A stretch of DNA of 64,000 bases from contig JAISJR010000013.1 of NCBI GenBank assembly GCA_031261425.1, positions 1 through 64,000 of the forward strand, written 5' to 3'. The position numbers and the translations under genes are program-made. Below the pieces are notes generated by a model. The model was given only the letters and a program-made list of their open reading frames with translations, did not search any database and had not been told where the DNA came from. Positions 26,021-34,467 of the stretch are shown here, one piece after another. The DNA is from Planctomycetota bacterium. GTDB taxonomy: Bacteria; Planctomycetota; SZUA-567. How positions within the stretch are numbered: the first letter of the stretch is position 1; every line of letters starts with the position of its first letter.

Positions 26021-27774
26021 GACAGCACCTCCTCAAGCAATCCCTCGGTTTCCTGTTCCAAGGCGCGGATGTCCGCCGCGATTTCCGCGAGGTCGCGAAG
26101 CTGCGCGGGCTTGTAGAAATGCTTTGTGAAGCTGATTTCGTAGCCAATTTGCGTCTTTTTCGGGTCAACTTTCGCTTTCGGCGTGTAGGGCAGAACCTCT
26201 TTCGCGATGAACGCGTCAATGCCGCCGGGGTAGTCCAGCGGTATTTGCTCGGTGTCCTTATCCGATCCGTTTACGACGGTCACTTTATAGTAGCCGAACG
26301 CGCTGTTCGGGAAGATTTTGCTGTACTCGTTCTCCTCGAAGTTCAGGAACAACGCCATAATTTGAGTGCGAATGTCGGCTGTGAACTCGCAGTTCTTCTT
26401 GCCGAGATTTTTGCGAAGCGGCGATTTAAGCGCGGTGGCGTCGATAAGCTGTATCTTGCCGCGACGTTTCGCATCTTTGCGGTTCGACAGCACCCAAATA
26501 AACGTGCCGATGCCCGTGTTGTAGAACATATTTTCCGGCAGGGCGATTATCGCCTCCACAAGGTCGCGCTCAATGAGATAACGGCGGGCGTTGCTCTCGC
26601 CTTGCCCCGCGTCGCCCGTGAACAGACTGGAACCGTTGTGGACTTCGGCAATGCGGCTGCCAAGCTCTGTTGTTTCTTTCATCTTGCTGACATTGTTCAG
26701 CAGGAACAGCAGTTGACCGTCGCTTGTGCGCGGTATCATAGAAAAGTCGGGGTTGCTGTCAAAGGTAGTCACAAAGCGCGTGTCCTGTATGCCCTTTTTC
26801 CCGCCAAGCCTGTCCGCGTCAATCTTCCACGACTTGCCGTAAGGCGGGTTCGAGAGCATAAAGTCAAACTGCCGCGTCGGAAATCCGTCGCTCGACAGCG
26901 TTGAACCAAACGCGACGTTATCGGCTTCCGCGCCCTCGCCTTTGAGCAGCATATCGGCTTTGGTAATGGCGTAGGTTTCAGGGTTAATCTCCTGCCCGAA
27001 GAGGTGAATGGATACGTCGCGTCCGCTCTTTTCGGCAAGGGAGAGCAGTCGGTCTTGACTTACCGTAAGCATACCTCCCGTGCCGCTTGCGCCGTCATAA
27101 ACAGAGTATGTACTGTCTTTGATTTGGTCGGCAATCGGCAGGAATATGAGGTCTGCCATAAGCTCCACAACATCACGCGGCGTGAAATGCTCTCCGGCTT
27201 CCTCGTTGTTTTCCTCATTGAAGCGGCGGATAAGCTCCTCGAAAATAACGCCCATCGTATGGTTGTCGAGCGCAGGTATGCGAACGCCGCCTTGGTCATC
27301 GAGAATGTCAATGGGGCTAAGGTTTATCGTTGGCGACACGAACTTCTCAATCACCGCGCCGAGAATGTCCGCGTCAATCATCGTATCTATCTGGTTGCGG
27401 AACTTGAATTTGTCGAGTATCTCCTGCACGTTGGGCGAAAAACCGTCCAAGTAGGCGATAAAGTCGGTTTTGAGTTTTTGCTGGCTTGCGCGGCTTGTAA
27501 GGTCGCGTAAACAAAACGGCGACGAGTTGCAGAACGACTGCCCCGCGACGTTACATAGAGCTTCCGTCTGGTTGCTCACGCTTGCCGCGTCGAGCTTCAC
27601 TTTCATATCAAGCACGGCGGGCTTTGTATCTTCAAGCACCGCGTCCAAGCGGCGTATAACCGTGAGCGGCAAAATGACATCGCGGTACTTGCCCCGCACG
27701 TAAATGTCGCGTAGGCAATCGTCGGCGATGCCCCAGATAAAGCTGACTATTTGGTTGTGGATTTGTGCGTCCAT
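26017..27774 (-). CDS. hsdM: Type I restriction-modification DNA methyltransferase HsdM
   Basis: A 585-residue N6-adenine methyltransferase subunit. The N-terminal helical domain (MDAQIHNQIVSFIWG onward) precedes the SAM-binding motif YDGASGTGGML (226-236) and the catalytic NPPY (309-312). ATG 27774 has GGAGGG eight bases upstream; a longer frame starting at 27810 has no support. It is the first gene of the hsdM-fic-hsdS-hsdR-drt1 operon. With HsdS it protects host sites. Confidence 0.95.
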   Translation of the reverse strand: MDAQIHNQIVSFIWGIADDCLRDIYVRGKYRDVILPLTVIRRLDAVLEDTKPAVLDMKVKLDAASVSNQTEALCNVAGQSFCNSSPFCLRDLTSRASQQKLKTDFIAYLDGFSPNVQEILDKFKFRNQIDTMIDADILGAVIEKFVSPTINLSPIDILDDQGGVRIPALDNHTMGVIFEELIRRFNEENNEEAGEHFTPRDVVELMADLIFLPIADQIKDSTYSVYDGASGTGGMLTVSQDRLLSLAEKSGRDVSIHLFGQEINPETYAITKADMLLKGEGAEADNVAFGSTLSSDGFPTRQFDFMLSNPPYGKSWKIDADRLGGKKGIQDTRFVTTFDSNPDFSMIPRTSDGQLLFLLNNVSKMKETTELGSRIAEVHNGSSLFTGDAGQGESNARRYLIERDLVEAIIALPENMFYNTGIGTFIWVLSNRKDAKRRGKIQLIDATALKSPLRKNLGKKNCEFTADIRTQIMALFLNFEENEYSKIFPNSAFGYYKVTVVNGSDKDTEQIPLDYPGGIDAFIAKEVLPYTPKAKVDPKKTQIGYEISFTKHFYKPAQLRDLAEIAADIRALEQETEGLLEEVLS

Positions 27775-27848
27775 TAGCTTGTCCCTCCATCGCCTTAGTG
27801 ATCGGCTCACGAGAGATGTTCACTAATCACGCTATGATAATTACTTGG

Positions 27849-28014
27849 TCACTGATTTGCTGTTTGCGTGAGCTGTTCCTCTATCGTCAGTTTAGACTTT
27901 CTGCCGTCCTGCGCGTGTTTGTTCATATATTCGGGCAATCAAAGTCTCAACCATCGCGGAAAACGTTTCTATTTTTACGCCAATAATTTGCTTGAAGTCA
28001 ACATCACTCAGTTG
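27849..28014 (-). pseudogene. decayed N-terminal remnant of an IS5-like (DDE_Tnp_4) transposase
   Basis: On the minus strand one frame reads LSDVDFKQIIGVKIETFSAM and continues to GRQKV-stop; shifting one base gives GRKSKLTIEEQLTQTANQ-stop. Joined, these match the start of IS5-group transposases, where a helix-turn-helix domain (KLTIEEQL...) follows. The remnant is frameshifted and truncated, with no catalytic domain. The gap 27775-28136 holds otherwise only this remnant and the hsdM leader. Confidence 0.65.
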
Positions 28015-28136
28015 TCATGTCTTTTCATAATGATTAATTTTTTCAACCCTCTATAACTCTCTCCTATAACTCTACACATCCCCAGAAATTTGTCAATCGC
28101 TTTTTTTGATTGGTTTCCGAGGATGCTTATTCATCT

Positions 28137-29348
28137 CTAATTCAGCGGAAAACTGCTCCGCAAATAATCGCCGGCGGGCTGAATTTCGCGCGGCGGCGGA
28201 TAATGATAAAACGTCGAATTCGGCGACTGCGGCTGCGGCGCGGACGGCGTGAGAAGCGGCGTGGACAGCAAGACCGCCTCGGCGGTCGTCGGATGCGGCG
28301 AAACCGACGAAGCCGGCGGCATACGCGGCTCGCGCGGCATCGCCGGCGCGGACGCGACCGACGGCGAAGCCGGTTCCGACGGCGCGGGTAGCGAGGGAAT
28401 TTCGGCGGCGTAATCGTTAATTTCTTTACCGGCGGTCGCGGTGGAATTTTCCGATAATTCCGGCAGGACGAAACTTTTCGGCACCGTAATCAAAATCTGG
28501 CGCGTGAGATTGTATAAACCGGCGCACAATTCCGCGCAGTCGCGGTCGTTCGCCGCCTCCCACAACAAATCGTCCGGCAAATTGGACAAATCAAACCACG
28601 TCGCCGCGACCACGCCGAGAAAACGCCGCGTCTCGTAATAACGCAACTGTTTTTGCCCCGCGCTTTCCGCGTCGCGCCAATCCGCGGCGTGAAACCAAAT
28701 TTTCAACGCCCGGCACAACCGTCCGACGCCGGTGTTTTCGGGCGCGAGATGGCGCCACTCGCGCAACGGCACGGCGCGGACGGCGGCGGCGACCGTTTCG
28801 TCGTCGGCGTTGAGCGCGGCGATATTCAGCAACGCGCGTTTGTCGCGTTCCTGCCCGCCGATGATGTTCACCAATAAACTGTAAGCGGCGCGCGCGACGG
28901 CGTCGGTGTCCGGGTCGGCTTCGACCAGCCGCGCGGCGTGCATCGCCGCATAGACGCCGCTGGGCGACGGCTCCGTGTAAGCCAGCGCGACGGCGCTCGC
29001 CATCTGCAAGGCGCGCGGCACACCGCCCAGCGGCGCGCGCCCGTCGAGTTCGCGGAACAGCGCGGCGACGCGCTCAATCGCCGGGTCTTTGAGTTCGAGA
29101 ATCGCCGGCACGCGACCGGCGTAGTAGCCGCCTTCCTGCACGAACATCCGGCACAGCGCGCTCAAATAGGCGCGCTGGCGGAGGAAGTCCTTTTTCAGCG
29201 GTCCGACGGGATTGTAACAGAGGAGGGCAATCAGCGCGGCTTTATGGCGGGTGCGGTCGAAAGTGTTTTCGCTCGCGCCCGCCGGCGGTTCGCCCGCCGC
29301 GGTCAACAGCGCGAGAATTAAGGATAAAATATAAAATCGCGGGCGCAT
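28137..29348 (-). CDS. secreted protein of unknown function with proline-rich tail
   Basis: A 403-residue protein with an N-terminal signal peptide (about 1-25) and an alpha-helical, alanine-rich body (30-285). The C-terminal 100 residues are low-complexity and rich in P, S, A and T, ending in a short YHYPPPREI segment. Probably periplasmic or surface-exposed. No enzyme motif was recognised; an EADPDTDA segment near 144 is only loosely reminiscent of ADP-ribosylglycohydrolase metal motifs and is not enough for a call. High G+C third positions fit a native gene. Confidence 0.7.
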   Translation of the reverse strand: MRPRFYILSLILALLTAAGEPPAGASENTFDRTRHKAALIALLCYNPVGPLKKDFLRQRAYLSALCRMFVQEGGYYAGRVPAILELKDPAIERVAALFRELDGRAPLGGVPRALQMASAVALAYTEPSPSGVYAAMHAARLVEADPDTDAVARAAYSLLVNIIGGQERDKRALLNIAALNADDETVAAAVRAVPLREWRHLAPENTGVGRLCRALKIWFHAADWRDAESAGQKQLRYYETRRFLGVVAATWFDLSNLPDDLLWEAANDRDCAELCAGLYNLTRQILITVPKSFVLPELSENSTATAGKEINDYAAEIPSLPAPSEPASPSVASAPAMPREPRMPPASSVSPHPTTAEAVLLSTPLLTPSAPQPQSPNSTFYHYPPPREIQPAGDYLRSSFPLN

Positions 29349-29552
29349 CGCGGCAACTCCGGCAGAGAGATAGGGGCGGGCAGTTTATCCGATGCAAGTT
29401 GCGGGACAAGAAAATTATGAGAATTCCTTGTAATTTCATATTTTCTAAACCCGATTTAAGCCATAAATTGTTTCGCACGAAGGCACGGAGAAATTATTGA
29501 ATAGAGACCCGTCGTCAATCAGCGGGCGACGCTTACGTAACATTGCCCCCCC

Positions 29553-30104
29553 TCACCAATTAAAATCCGTCAATTCCAACGAAAATTCGCCGCAGGTGAG
29601 CGCGACCACGCCGAACGGCACCGCCGGACTGCGCGTCAATTCCAATCGTTTGCCCGCGCCGGTGAGATTGACTTGCGTCGCTTCGATTTCCCGCGCGGCG
29701 TTGTCGGCGTGGGCGGGAAATTCTTTTTTCACCGGCAGACCCGCCAAATTCCGGCTCGGCGGCAACAAGTCCTTCAACAAATAATCGTTGAGCGTTACGT
29801 TGCCGAGCATCACGCCGTCGCGCGCCACCTCAAAATCCAACTGCAATTTGCCGCCCTCGTTTTTCCGCACCGTCAGGCGGCAGTCGAAAACTTCTTGCGC
29901 GTCGGTCGGCGGCGCGGCGTGGGCGGACGCACTCTCATTGCCGGAAAGCGAAAAATATAATTGGCGGGCGGAAGTTGTCAGACGATATTTCGCCCACGCG
30001 CCGGCGTGGAGCGGGATGCCGTCTTCAGCGACATTTTCGCCGCCGAAGGCGGTCAGCGCGGTCAAAAACGCCAAAAATGCCATGACGAACCGGATTTTTT
30101 TCAT
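29553..30104 (-). CDS. secreted hypothetical protein
   Basis: A 183-residue protein with a clear signal peptide (KKIRFVMAFLAFLTALTAFG, cleavage near residue 21) and a beta-rich mature part. No cysteines line up with a known fold and no family was recognised. Likely periplasmic. An AAATAATG start follows a weak AGGAAAAA site. It lies 200 bases from the next secreted gene on the same strand. Confidence 0.7.
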   Translation of the reverse strand: MKKIRFVMAFLAFLTALTAFGGENVAEDGIPLHAGAWAKYRLTTSARQLYFSLSGNESASAHAAPPTDAQEVFDCRLTVRKNEGGKLQLDFEVARDGVMLGNVTLNDYLLKDLLPPSRNLAGLPVKKEFPAHADNAAREIEATQVNLTGAGKRLELTRSPAVPFGVVALTCGEFSLELTDFNW

Positions 30105-30386
30105 TATTTTTCCTCGTAAAAATTAAGGTAAGGAGTTGACCTTTTCGGCGTCTTGGCGGTCGTTGGCGCGTTCGCGTCGTGCCGGTCGAACGCTTGACAC
30201 TGCCGACCGTCCGATTAGTATCCGCCGCCGGTTGACCGCCAGGACGGCGCTTGTTATACAACCTGTTATTTGACAACGACTTGCGTAAAGACGCCGGTCT
30301 TTCGACCTAACTAATTGAAAAATAGCCGGTTAAAACATTGCCGGCAACGAGTTGCCCGCAAGAATTTGTTACGCCGGTTCTCAAAG

Positions 30387-30402
30387 CAACTATATCTTGT
30401 GG
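30387..30402. promoter_or_regulatory. candidate NrdR box
   Basis: CAACTATATCTTGTGG matches the core of the NrdR consensus ACACWATATATWGTGT (C-W-A-T-A-T-n-T-W-G-T-G) 85 bases before nrdR. NrdR boxes usually occur as a pair; a second was not found at the usual spacing. The rest of the gap 30105-30486 shows no gene. Confidence 0.45.
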
Positions 30403-30486
30403 TTTGCACGGTTGGTTTATCGCGATTTTTAAGCGGACGCCCGCTTTTTCGCCGCGCCCCGCGCACTCCTAATCGACGGATAAAAA

Positions 30487-30963
30487 ATGCGTTGCCCCTA
30501 TTGCAAAAACGACGACGACAAAGTTATCGACACCCGCACCGGCGACGAGGGGCTGGCAATCCGGCGGCGGCGCGAGTGTTTGCGTTGCGGACGGCGCTAT
30601 ACCACGCACGAGCGTCTCGAAGAATCGCCGATTAAGGTTACCAAAAAAGACGGGCGCGTCGAATCTTTTGACCGGAAAAAAATCGTCGCCGGCATCGCGC
30701 GGGCGCTCCGCAAACGCCCGCTCAGTTTCGAGGAAATCGAAAATTTGTCCGACTCCGTCGAGCGCGAAATTTTTGAGCAAAACGACCGGCAGGTCGCGTC
30801 GTCGCTGATTGGCGAAACGATTATGCGGCATTTGCACCAAGTTGACCCGGTGGCGTATGTGCGTTTCGCGTCGGTTTATCGCGAATTTTCCCATGTAAGC
30901 GAATTTATCGACGAAATCCGCGCGCTCGAAAGCGCCGATGATACTACGGCAAAAACGGTCTAA
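30487..30963 (+). CDS. nrdR: transcriptional regulator NrdR
   Basis: A 158-residue NrdR, the nucleotide-sensing repressor of ribonucleotide reductase genes. The zinc ribbon is CPYC (3-6) and CLRC (31-34), followed by an ATP-cone (about 47-137). Length and domain order are standard. It is upstream of and co-directional with nrdD, with one small gene between, so it should control its own locus; a candidate box lies upstream. Confidence 0.96.
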   Translation: MRCPYCKNDDDKVIDTRTGDEGLAIRRRRECLRCGRRYTTHERLEESPIKVTKKDGRVESFDRKKIVAGIARALRKRPLSFEEIENLSDSVEREIFEQNDRQVASSLIGETIMRHLHQVDPVAYVRFASVYREFSHVSEFIDEIRALESADDTTAKTV

Positions 30964-30966
30964 AAA

Positions 30967-31022
30967 GTGATAAACCGTGGTGCGACCGCGACGCCGAAGA
31001 GGTCGAATTGGTGGATTATCAC
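30967..31022 (+). promoter_or_regulatory. stem-loop in the leader of the small gene and nrdD
   Basis: Outer stem GTGATAAACC (30967-30976) pairs with GGATTATCAC (31013-31022) with one mismatch; an inner stem CGACC/GGTCG lies at 30983-30987 and 31001-31005. There is no T run, so it is more likely an mRNA element than a terminator. No known riboswitch class was recognised. Confidence 0.4.
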
Positions 31023-31118
31023 TAACCGTCCCGCATGGCTTCGGGTTAAAATCGGGAAATAAACGCGCGGCAAGGGCGTTCGCGTGAACCAAAAATCTCG
31101 CCAGCCAAAGGATGTAAA

Positions 31119-31331
31119 ATGACTTATTCAGTCGAACTCATTGACCCGCGAGCGTTGAAATTATTGGAAGATTTAGCCGGATTGCGGTTGATTCGCGTAA
31201 CGGCAACCGGCGAAGCGGCGGACGATGACGACGCTTATTGTCGCGAATTGTGGGCGGAATGCGCCGCCGACCGCGCCGATGAAGTCGTGCCGTTAAATGA
31301 TTTGGCGGCGCGATTGGGAGTGGCGCTATAA
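31119..31331 (+). CDS. small acidic protein between nrdR and nrdD
   Basis: A 70-residue acidic protein with an AAAGGA site before the ATG. The opening (SVELIDPRALKLLEDLAGLRLIRV) resembles the DNA-binding or dimerisation start of small antitoxin-type proteins, but no toxin gene is adjacent: the next gene is nrdD, 41 bases downstream. Function unknown. Codon use is like that of the native genes. Confidence 0.6.
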   Translation: MTYSVELIDPRALKLLEDLAGLRLIRVTATGEAADDDDAYCRELWAECAADRADEVVPLNDLAARLGVAL

Positions 31332-31372
31332 AACGGATACCGAAAAATAATCGTAATGAAAGGATAAAACCG

Positions 31373-33823
31373 ATGAACGAGTATGTTACCAAGCGCGACG
31401 GGCGCCATGTGCCGTTTGACAAAGCCAAAATTGCCGACGCCATCTTCAAGGCGGCGAAAGCCGTCGGCGGCGAAGACCGGCAACTCGCCGACGAACTCGC
31501 GTCCGTCGTTACGCTGATTCTCGATAAACAGTGCAAAAAGACCATTCCCGACATCGAAGCCATTCAGGACGTGGTCGAGAAGACGCTCATCGAAACCGGA
31601 CACGCCCGCACGGCGAAGGCGTATATCCTCTATCGCGAGCGCCGCGCCAAAATGCGTGAGCAAACTTGCGTGCGCAAAGAATCCAGCGCCGCGAAAAATT
31701 CGACCGATATTCATCTGCTCGTTGACCCGGGCAGTAAAGCCGAATATTTTCAGTGGGACAAAACGCGCATTGCCGCCGCGCTCGTCAAAGAAGCCGCGCT
31801 TCATCCCGAAGAAGCCGCCGACATCGCCGGCGCCGTCGAAAAGCGCGTTTTGGCTTCGGGCTTGTCCCGTATTTCCTCGTCGCTGATTCGCGAACTCGCG
31901 AACAACGAACTTTTTGAGCGCGGTCATCAACGGGCGCTCGCCAAACAAAATATGCTCGGTCTGCCGAAATTCGACGTGGAATCGCTGATTTTCGCCAAGT
32001 CCAACGAGAACTCCAACATCGCCGCCAACAATCCCGAAGCCATCAATCTCGCGATTGCCGAGACCGTGCTGAAACAATACGCCTTGCAGGAAATTTTCTC
32101 GGAATCCGTCGCCGACGCCCATCGCACCGGTCGCGTCCATTTGCACGATTTGGGCTATCCGACCCGCGTCTATTGCTCGTCGCACTCGCTCGAATACATC
32201 AAAAAATTCGGCTTGCAACTCGAAAATCTCGACACCTGCTCCGCGCCCGCCGCGCACGCTTTTACGCTAACCGGACACCTCAACACGTTTTTGGCGTCAA
32301 TGCAGGCGTATTACGCCGGCGCGCTCGGCGTGGGCTACATCAACATTCTCTACGCGCCGTATCTCGAACACGCCACCGACGCGGAACTCAAACAAGAAGC
32401 GCAACACCTGATTTTTTCGTCGTCGCAAAATGCGTTCAGCCGCGGCGGGCAAACGCTGTTTTTGGACTTCAACATTCACACCGGCATCCCGACGTATCTC
32501 AAAAAAATTCCGGCGATTGGTCCGAAAGGCAAATACACCGGACGGACTTACGGCGACTACGCCGAAACCGCGACGCGCTTCACGCGGGCGTTGTTGCAAG
32601 TGTGGGACGAGGGCGACCGTTACGGCAACATTTTCGCCTTTCCGAAATGCGATTTTCACATCAATCACGAGACGTTTTCCGACCCGAAACAATACGAAAT
32701 TTTCCAATACGCCTGCGAAATCGCGGCGCGCAACGGCACGCCGTATTTCATTTTCGACCGCGACGAAGTTACGCTGTCGGCGTGTTGCCGTCTGCGCACG
32801 GTGATTGACGACAACTATATGTTAAATCACCTCGAAAGTATGCGTTTTTGCGGCTTCCAAAACGTAACCATCAATTTGCCGCAATGCGCGTATCGGGCGG
32901 GAACGGGCAATATGGAGAAATTTTTCACGGAAATCGACGCGGTTCTGCAAATTTGCATCAAAGCGCATCTCGAAAAAAAGGCGTTCGCCAAGCGGCTGAT
33001 GAGCGGACCGGAAATGCCGCTCTGGCAAGTCGGCAAAATCGCCGCCGACGGGCGCCCGTATATCGACCTCGACGCGGCAACTTACATCGTCGGCATCATC
33101 GGCTTAAACGAAGCGTTGCAATTTTTGACCGGCAAGGAATTGCACGACGACGACGAGGCGTTGCGGCTGGGCTTGAAAGTGATTTCGCATTTGTATTTCG
33201 CGGTGAAGGACGAGGGCAAAAAATACGGCTTGAAAATTACGATTGAAGAATCGCCGGCGGAGTCGGCGTCGCGCCGCCTCGCGAAAATCGACCTGAAAAA
33301 TTACGAATGCGCGCGCGGCTACGTGCGCGGGGCGCTTTCAGCGGACGAAGTGTATTACACCAATTCAATTCACCTGCGCCCCGACGCGGACGTGGACATC
33401 GTCGAGCGGATTTGCAAACAGGCGAAATTTCACACGCTCATCGAATCGGGCGCCATCATTCACGCCTTTATCGGCGAAAGCCGCCCGTCGGCGGGGGCGA
33501 TTGCGTCGTTGGTGCGCAAAACGTTTGAGCATACGCAGGCGGCGCAACTGACGATTTCGCCGGAGTTCACGGTTTGCCGCGTCTGCCACCGCGTAACCTA
33601 CGGCATCGCCGACCAATGCAAACATTGCGGCGCGGAAAACGTCGAAATGCGGCGCGGCGTCGAGCCGCCCAAAACGGCGGGAACGCCGTCCCAAGGGATG
33701 CGCCCCCAAGGGATGCAACCCCAAGGAACGGAGTTATCGACGGAAAATTGTTGCGCCTGGACCCGCGACAACTTCACCGGTTGGACGACCACCGTCGAAG
33801 AAATGGCGGGGGCGTTGGGGTAA
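31373..33823 (+). CDS. nrdD: anaerobic ribonucleoside-triphosphate reductase NrdD
   Basis: An 816-residue oxygen-sensitive class III reductase that makes deoxynucleotides from NTPs. Two ATP-cones occupy about 3-93 and 108-198, then the catalytic ten-stranded barrel with YCSSHSLEYI and LSACCRLR, and a C-terminal zinc site CRVC...CKHC. The usual glycyl-radical motif RVxGY is not visible. The nearest candidate is G803 in DNFTGWTTTVEEM, preceded by an unusual insert with three QG repeats (DNA about 33689-33730). No nrdG activase gene is next to it. AAGGA precedes the ATG. It is in the nrdR operon. Confidence 0.93.
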   Translation: MNEYVTKRDGRHVPFDKAKIADAIFKAAKAVGGEDRQLADELASVVTLILDKQCKKTIPDIEAIQDVVEKTLIETGHARTAKAYILYRERRAKMREQTCVRKESSAAKNSTDIHLLVDPGSKAEYFQWDKTRIAAALVKEAALHPEEAADIAGAVEKRVLASGLSRISSSLIRELANNELFERGHQRALAKQNMLGLPKFDVESLIFAKSNENSNIAANNPEAINLAIAETVLKQYALQEIFSESVADAHRTGRVHLHDLGYPTRVYCSSHSLEYIKKFGLQLENLDTCSAPAAHAFTLTGHLNTFLASMQAYYAGALGVGYINILYAPYLEHATDAELKQEAQHLIFSSSQNAFSRGGQTLFLDFNIHTGIPTYLKKIPAIGPKGKYTGRTYGDYAETATRFTRALLQVWDEGDRYGNIFAFPKCDFHINHETFSDPKQYEIFQYACEIAARNGTPYFIFDRDEVTLSACCRLRTVIDDNYMLNHLESMRFCGFQNVTINLPQCAYRAGTGNMEKFFTEIDAVLQICIKAHLEKKAFAKRLMSGPEMPLWQVGKIAADGRPYIDLDAATYIVGIIGLNEALQFLTGKELHDDDEALRLGLKVISHLYFAVKDEGKKYGLKITIEESPAESASRRLAKIDLKNYECARGYVRGALSADEVYYTNSIHLRPDADVDIVERICKQAKFHTLIESGAIIHAFIGESRPSAGAIASLVRKTFEHTQAAQLTISPEFTVCRVCHRVTYGIADQCKHCGAENVEMRRGVEPPKTAGTPSQGMRPQGMQPQGTELSTENCCAWTRDNFTGWTTTVEEMAGALG

Positions 33824-33862
33824 AAAAGGGGTATGATTAGTGATTAAAATAGGTGAAATCCG

Positions 33863-34465
33863 ATGACGACCGAAGAGAAAAACATCTTGACGGAGATAAA
33901 GGCGATTCGCGCCGTTTATCAAAAATTATTTGAGTTCTTGCCGTCTTTTGCGGTTACCGATAAGAACGTCTTACCGTATGGACTTAAACCGCACACACGG
34001 TCGGTAAGTTGGTTGGTCGAGCAGGTAATTACGCAACAAACTAAATATCGTAAAGATATTCTGGGTTTGGACGCGGTTGATTTTGATATGCCAGATACTT
34101 GTCTGCACGATTGCGAGATGATTAAGGACAAAAAATCGTATTATGTGAATATCAAAGTCCACAATATCGGCGGCAAGGAAAACAAAAACGACATTGCCGC
34201 CGTAGAAAAGTTGTATATGCAGTATTCTGCCAATCCCGCTTATAACTTGATTTACGCCTGTTTTGGCATTCGCTTCGACAATATCACTATTCATTTTGAC
34301 TCGGCGTATATTCGGTTATTTTCACCGCAATTTATGCCGATTTATGTCAATCCGCGCAACGATAAAATCCAAGCATTTTATGAACACGAGTCGGAATATC
34401 GAAGCAGAAACGAATTTTTACAATTATTGCGCGAGAATTCCACCAGTATCAAACTTCCCAACTAA
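33863..34465 (+). CDS. putative Type II restriction endonuclease
   Basis: A 200-residue protein starting 40 bases after nrdD. The segment CEMIKDKKSYYVNIKVHN, with D83/E85 and K98, looks like a PD-(D/E)xK nuclease core, followed by NKNDIAAVEKLY, as in several small restriction enzymes. The immediately following gene (two-base gap) is a DNA methyltransferase, which is the main support for the call. G+C is lower than in flanking core genes, consistent with acquisition. The recognition site cannot be read from sequence. Confidence 0.7.
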   Translation: MTTEEKNILTEIKAIRAVYQKLFEFLPSFAVTDKNVLPYGLKPHTRSVSWLVEQVITQQTKYRKDILGLDAVDFDMPDTCLHDCEMIKDKKSYYVNIKVHNIGGKENKNDIAAVEKLYMQYSANPAYNLIYACFGIRFDNITIHFDSAYIRLFSPQFMPIYVNPRNDKIQAFYEHESEYRSRNEFLQLLRENSTSIKLPN

Positions 34466-34467
34466 CG

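Noticed and set aside
30105-30486. Adenosylcobalamin riboswitch before nrdR/nrdD
   Set aside because: No B12-box-like sequence or matching fold could be recognised; only a candidate NrdR box was kept.
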